From the NCBI RefSeq assembly GCF_027483985.1, contig NZ_JAIXTJ010000042.1, positions 1 through 64,000 on the forward strand: a stretch of DNA of 64,000 bases. The letters are read 5' to 3'. Origin of the DNA: Flavobacterium sp. (lineage in GTDB: Bacteria; Bacteroidota; Bacteroidia; Flavobacteriales; Flavobacteriaceae). The notes beneath the pieces were generated by a model that was not told where the DNA came from, did no database searches, and saw only the letters and a program-made list of their open reading frames with translations. Numbering within the stretch: the first letter of the stretch is position 1; each line of letters opens with the position of its first letter. The translations under genes were made by a program, and so were the position numbers. Below are positions 61,401 through 64,000 of the stretch, piece after piece.

Positions 61401-61806
61401 GAATTCCTTGCGGAGAAATACTTAATTTTAAAGTGGCAAATCTATCCGTAATTCCTTTTCCAGAATAAGCTCTGATTTGTGGAAATTGTGCTTGTAAATC
61501 GGCTTCAAAATTAGAAGCTTCATTTACTTCAAACTCCTCGATTCCACCATCAGCATTGGGAAGTGAAATGATAGTAGTTCTCGTACTTGCTTGTGGTCCA
61601 ACTATTGAAAACAATTGTTGTCTTAATGGCGTAATGTTTAAATCAAATAATTTAAACTCTTTTGGAAAAGCTAGCCTTTCAACTGCTTTATCTTTATTAA
61701 TGATTCGATCATTTGGATTGTGTGAAACCCAAAATCGATTAGATTGTGAATACCCTAAAGTAGTTATTATAAGGGTAATCAAGGTTAGTACTGTAATTTT
61801 TTTCAT
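58441..61806 (-). CDS. Large secreted reprolysin-like metalloprotease with P domain and T9SS type A signal
   Basis: An 1121-residue paralogue of the protease at 54343. After a signal peptide (ITTLGYSQ) and propeptide comes the catalytic domain with HEIGHQLGGNH (His363, Glu364, His367, His373) and the Met-turn IMGYAGIT. Ig-like parts follow (about 450-700). A fibronectin-type domain (VLTTPANNATAQNTTLNLTW, about 790-880) is an addition relative to the paralogue. The P domain (about 890-1030, ...NSWSLNLC) and T9SS type A sorting domain (LSPNPNNGTFTV) end the protein. Probably digests extracellular protein. Confidence 0.91.
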   Translation of the reverse strand: MKKITVLTLITLIITTLGYSQSNRFWVSHNPNDRIINKDKAVERLAFPKEFKLFDLNITPLRQQLFSIVGPQASTRTTIISLPNADGGIEEFEVNEASNFEADLQAQFPQIRAYSGKGITDRFATLKLSISPQGIQTMVFRADKPSEFIEAYSQDHVTYAVFKSQRQKGGLPWTCATEEHKLVDDLNHRVATNTTALSNAGELKTMRLAQSCNAEYSNYFGATNASQVGLVLAAFNATLTRCNGIYEKDLALHLNLVASSTNVIYYNPATDPYTGMANWNTQLQQALNTTLTGTGTSLAANNAAYDIGHMFGSTGGGGNAGCIGCVCVNGIAAGTGATKGRGITSPADGVPQGDNFDIDYVAHEIGHQLGGNHTFSNSNEGAGVNKEVGSGITIMGYAGITGQDVADHSIDIFHQTTIQQIQNNLATRACLITTSLAGTNATPVVAPVANYIIPRSTPFVLTSSATDANANDVLTYCWEQNDDGGSSTGANSVASETKTIGPNFISYLPTATPVRYFPNIQSIIANSPTTTTVTGDPGVLTEALSSVSRTLNFRLTVRDNAPYSATAPVRVGQTAFTDMVVNVNAAAGPFVVNAPNTAVTWVAGSNQTVTWDVAGTTGNGVNSPFVDVFLSTDGGLTYPIQLANKVPNNGSTIVTVPNNVGTNNRIMVKGFENIFFDISNNNFTITTAPTTFAVTQSSSQSRLVCSTASVTYNFDYTALAGFNGTTTFSATGNPAGTNVIFNPATLSGSNGSVAMTIDNLLSTPAGVYTILATATSGATVKTVPFHLYLGLPDVVLTTPANNATAQNTTLNLTWAVNASASSYNVQVATDASFNSIVSSGNVTTNVYSVTGLTQGVAYFWRVAPVSANCTGNFSSEFKFVTGIVSCVTGNSTNVPLVIPTTANATVNSTLNITGQTTTISDANITLDITHTWVNDLVLTLISPSGTQVQLVSRPCTNAALNNIVTTFDDSGNPLVCANNPAIGGVVIPAQALAALNGQPMNGTWTLRVLDAAAQDGGSINSWSLNLCNIAEALAVNQNVFENFVLSPNPNNGTFTVQFNSASSNEIVIGVHDIRGREVFAKSYQNNGFFNEKLQLENVESGVYLVNIQDGDKKITKKIVIQ

Positions 61807-61948
61807 AAATTTAGTTAGTTAATAAGGCCGTAAATATATAAAAGCAAATCAAATAATAAAAACTAAAATTCTAGATTTCACTAATTTATGACTGTCAACC
61901 AACAAATTGTAAATTTTTACTTAATTTCTTCAAACGATTTAAATAAAT

Positions 61949-61956
61949 TATCTTTG
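61949..61956 (+). promoter_or_regulatory. -7 box of ribF
   Basis: TATCTTTG fits TAnnTTTG. Transcription would start near 61961, which excludes the upstream ATG at 61888 as the ribF start. Confidence 0.5.
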
Positions 61957-61974
61957 CGCTCAAATACAATCCTT

Positions 61975-62898
61975 TTGAAAACCTACACTAATATAAAAGA
62001 ATATAACAAAGCAAAATCAATTGTAACTATTGGTACTTTTGATGGTGTGCATTTTGGTCACAAGAAAATCCTTGAAAAAATAATTCAAAGTTCTCGTGAT
62101 TTAAATTGCGAAAGTGTGGTGTTGACCTTCTTTCCTCATCCGAGAATGGTACTTCAAGACAATTCAACCATTCAGTTATTAAACACTGTAGACGAAAAAA
62201 CAAAACTTTTAGAACAAGCAGGCATTGACAATTTAATCATTCATCCGTTTGATCAAGAATTCTCGCGATTGACTGCCGAAGAATTTGTATCAAAGATTTT
62301 AGTAGACCAACTTAATATCCAAAAAATAGTAATCGGTCACGACCACCGTTTTGGCCGAAATAGAACGGCAGACATAAATGATTTGATTGTATTTGGGAAT
62401 GAATATGGATTTGAAGTAGAACAAATTTCTGCACAAGAAATCAACGAAAACGCAGTTAGTTCGACCAAAATTAGAAATGCGATACTTGAAGGAAACATTA
62501 TTTTAGCAAATAATTATCTTGGATATAATTATTCGTTCACTGGTACAGTAGTTCAAGGAAAACAATTGGGCCGCACTATTGGATTTCCAACAGCCAATAT
62601 TTCTATAAAAGAAAACTTCAAATTAATACCAAAAAACGGTGTTTATATTGTGAAAAGCAGTTATGACTCCAAAACCATTTTTGGCGTAATGAACATTGGT
62701 ACAAGACCAACCGTTGATGGTGGTAATAGAACTATCGAAGTTTATTTTTTAGATTTTGACACTGAAATCTATAATGAAACCCTAACGGTAGAAATTCTGG
62801 AGTTTATAAGAGACGAGCAAAAATTTGACTCTTTAGATGCGTTAAAAAACCAAATTCAAATAGACAAAGATAAAGCAATTGCGTTTTTCAAAAAATAA
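61975..62898 (+). CDS. ribF: Bifunctional riboflavin kinase/FAD synthetase
   Basis: Makes FMN from riboflavin, then FAD. The N-terminal adenylyltransferase domain has VTIGTFDGVHFGHKKIL, IIHPFDQEFS and VIGHDHRFGRNR. The C-terminal flavokinase domain has GKQLGRTIGFPTANI and GVMNIGTRPTVDGGNRTIEVYFLDFD. From TTG at 61975 (LKTYTNIKEYNKAKSIV) the protein has 307 residues, the usual length; the ATG at 61888 would lie upstream of the -7 box at 61949 and add 29 unlike residues. It stands as a single gene. Confidence 0.93.
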   Translation: MKTYTNIKEYNKAKSIVTIGTFDGVHFGHKKILEKIIQSSRDLNCESVVLTFFPHPRMVLQDNSTIQLLNTVDEKTKLLEQAGIDNLIIHPFDQEFSRLTAEEFVSKILVDQLNIQKIVIGHDHRFGRNRTADINDLIVFGNEYGFEVEQISAQEINENAVSSTKIRNAILEGNIILANNYLGYNYSFTGTVVQGKQLGRTIGFPTANISIKENFKLIPKNGVYIVKSSYDSKTIFGVMNIGTRPTVDGGNRTIEVYFLDFDTEIYNETLTVEILEFIRDEQKFDSLDALKNQIQIDKDKAIAFFKK

Positions 62899-63007
62899 AA
62901 ACAAACTTAAACAGAACCTTATTATTTGTTAATTTTCAGCAACTTAACATTTTAATTGGTAATTTTAGATGAATTAATCTATTTTACTAACATTAAAAGT
63001 TGCAATT

Positions 63008-63457
63008 ATGAAATTATCTAAAGAATTAATAAATGGTTTTGTAATGTTCCTTGGTATTGGAATTTATTTCTTACTGATGGAAGCATTGGGTTTGTCACAA
63101 TATTACATTTTGAGAATTTTCAACGTGTTAATTGTAATTTATGCCTTAAATAAAACAATCAATTCTAATCTTAAAGAAGGAATTACGGGTTATATGCAAA
63201 ACATCACCTCTACAGCATTGACTGGATTCATCGGTATTAGCTTGGGAATTATAGGTTTGATTGTTTATTTAAATATTTTCAAAGAAAACACTTACTACAT
63301 TAACAATTTATCAGAAGCATTTCTTTTTGGTGGTAATCCTACTATTGCCGAATATAGTTTTGGTTTGTTTATTGAAGGAATTGCCTCTGTAATGATGGTG
63401 GTTTTTATCAACATGCAATATTGGAGAACCAAAAACGTATTTTTATCAGAGTCTTAA
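63008..63457 (+). CDS. Small membrane protein (DUF4199-like)
   Basis: A 149-residue protein with four transmembrane segments: GFVMFLGIGIYFLLMEALGL, YYILRIFNVLIVIYAL, STALTGFIGISLGIIGLIVYL, and GLFIEGIASVMMVVFINMQYW. The order resembles small flavobacterial membrane proteins of the DUF4199 type, but the match is tentative. Function unknown. It lies between ribF and bioB, with its own 109-bp upstream gap. Confidence 0.65.
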   Translation: MKLSKELINGFVMFLGIGIYFLLMEALGLSQYYILRIFNVLIVIYALNKTINSNLKEGITGYMQNITSTALTGFIGISLGIIGLIVYLNIFKENTYYINNLSEAFLFGGNPTIAEYSFGLFIEGIASVMMVVFINMQYWRTKNVFLSES

Positions 63458-63499
63458 TTATTGCTTTTAATTTCTTTTTTTACTTCAAAACAATTTAAC

Positions 63500-63507
63500 T
63501 ACTTTTG
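63500..63507 (+). promoter_or_regulatory. -7 box of bioB
   Basis: TACTTTTG fits TAnnTTTG, with a T-rich -33 region (63473-63480). It lies 20 bp before the bioB start. Confidence 0.5.
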
Positions 63508-63526
63508 AAGACCAATAAAAAGAACT

Positions 63527-64000
63527 ATGAGTACAACAAAACATAATTGGACAAAAGAAGAAATTATTGCTATTTACAACAAACCTTTAATGGATTTGAT
63601 GTATGAAGCAGCAACGATACATAGAGCTAATCACGACCCAAATGTGGTTCAAGTTTCTACACTATTATCTATAAAAACTGGAGGTTGCCCTGAAGATTGT
63701 GGTTATTGCCCACAAGCAGCAAGATACCATACTGATATTGAAGGCAACGATTTAATGTCTGTTAGCCAAGTTAAAGCACAAGCACTTAGAGCTAAATCCA
63801 ATGGTTCTTCAAGAGTTTGTATGGGTGCAGCTTGGAGAAATGTAAAAGACGGACCAGAATTTGATCAAGTTTTAGAAATGGTTAGAACCATCAATAAACT
63901 TGAAATGGAAGTTTGTTGCACATTGGGAATGTTAACCGAAAATCAAGCACAACGTCTTGCTGAAGCAGGATTGTATGCCTATAATCATAATTTAGATACT
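63527..64000 (+). CDS. bioB: Biotin synthase, N-terminal part (runs off the window)
   Basis: A radical-SAM enzyme that inserts sulfur into dethiobiotin. The 158 readable codons begin MSTTKHNWTKEEIIAIYNKPLMDLMYEAATIHR. They contain the radical-SAM cysteine motif GGCPEDCGYCPQAARY near residue 53, followed by SRVCMGAAWRN and EVCCTLGML. The motif spacing matches BioB rather than other radical-SAM enzymes. The C-terminal half lies outside the window. Confidence 0.96.
   Translation, partial: MSTTKHNWTKEEIIAIYNKPLMDLMYEAATIHRANHDPNVVQVSTLLSIKTGGCPEDCGYCPQAARYHTDIEGNDLMSVSQVKAQALRAKSNGSSRVCMGAAWRNVKDGPEFDQVLEMVRTINKLEMEVCCTLGMLTENQAQRLAEAGLYAYNHNLDT

Noticed and set aside
61888..61974. A 29-residue N-terminal extension of ribF
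   Set aside because: The -7 box at 61949-61956 lies inside it, and RibF proteins normally begin a few residues before VTIGTFDGVHFGH.

Overview
The window looks like chromosomal DNA of a flavobacterium (phylum Bacteroidota, class Flavobacteriia). The evidence is low GC, promoters of the Bacteroidota type (TTTG then TAnnTTTG), no Shine-Dalgarno-driven starts, secreted proteins with type IX secretion (T9SS) C-terminal domains, a gliding-motility-type C-terminal domain, a short NuoG, and an L25/Ctc protein next to prs and pth.

Layout. (1) 1-13763: the end of a cold-shock protein gene, then a complete 14-gene nuo operon for respiratory complex I (nuoA to nuoN, + strand). It is interrupted between nuoM and nuoN by a gene for a four-helix-bundle protein of the 23S rRNA intervening-sequence family, set between imperfect inverted repeats. 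Other spacers of this operon hold smaller gene-less inverted repeats. (2) 14032-24994: a galactan/galactose utilisation locus on the - strand (GalM, two GH53 galactanases, a GH2 beta-galactosidase, GalK, GalT, a Na+/sugar symporter) with a divergent GntR-type regulator. The logic is: galactan cut outside the cytoplasm, galactose released, imported, mutarotated and fed into the Leloir pathway. (3) 25111-28055: a TPR sensor histidine kinase, its response regulator, and a small membrane protein plus KTSC-domain protein. (4) 28056-36208: an accessory region with gene remnants, short repeats, secreted hypothetical proteins, an outer-membrane beta-barrel and a 1076-residue CHU_C-type surface protein. 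(5) 36209-50148: a tellurium-resistance-like (Ter) stress operon: a small HTH protein, four TerD-family proteins, a HAD phosphatase and a phosphoribosyltransferase-like protein, three TerY-type vWA proteins, a PP2C phosphatase, a protein kinase, TerC, a PrsW-type membrane protease and small proteins. (6) 50300-50915: a tRNA-Leu gene with two decayed tandem copies and a GIY-YIG protein. (7) 51195-64000: prs, L25/ctc, pth, three secreted metalloproteases, ribF, a small membrane protein and the start of bioB.

The most notable observation is one 18-bp palindrome (TTTACGGTTTCCCGTAAA; one outer base differs in one copy) found three times, each exactly 21 bp upstream of a TAnnTTTG -7 box. The sites lie directly after the response regulator gene, before the Ter operon and after it. 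They suggest that the two-component pair activates a regulon made of the small membrane/KTSC pair, the Ter operon and a lipoprotein gene. The second is the family of stem-forming spacer elements, one of which carries the four-helix-bundle gene and so resembles an intervening sequence moved from rRNA to an mRNA. Functions given are from motif reading only; no database search was run.
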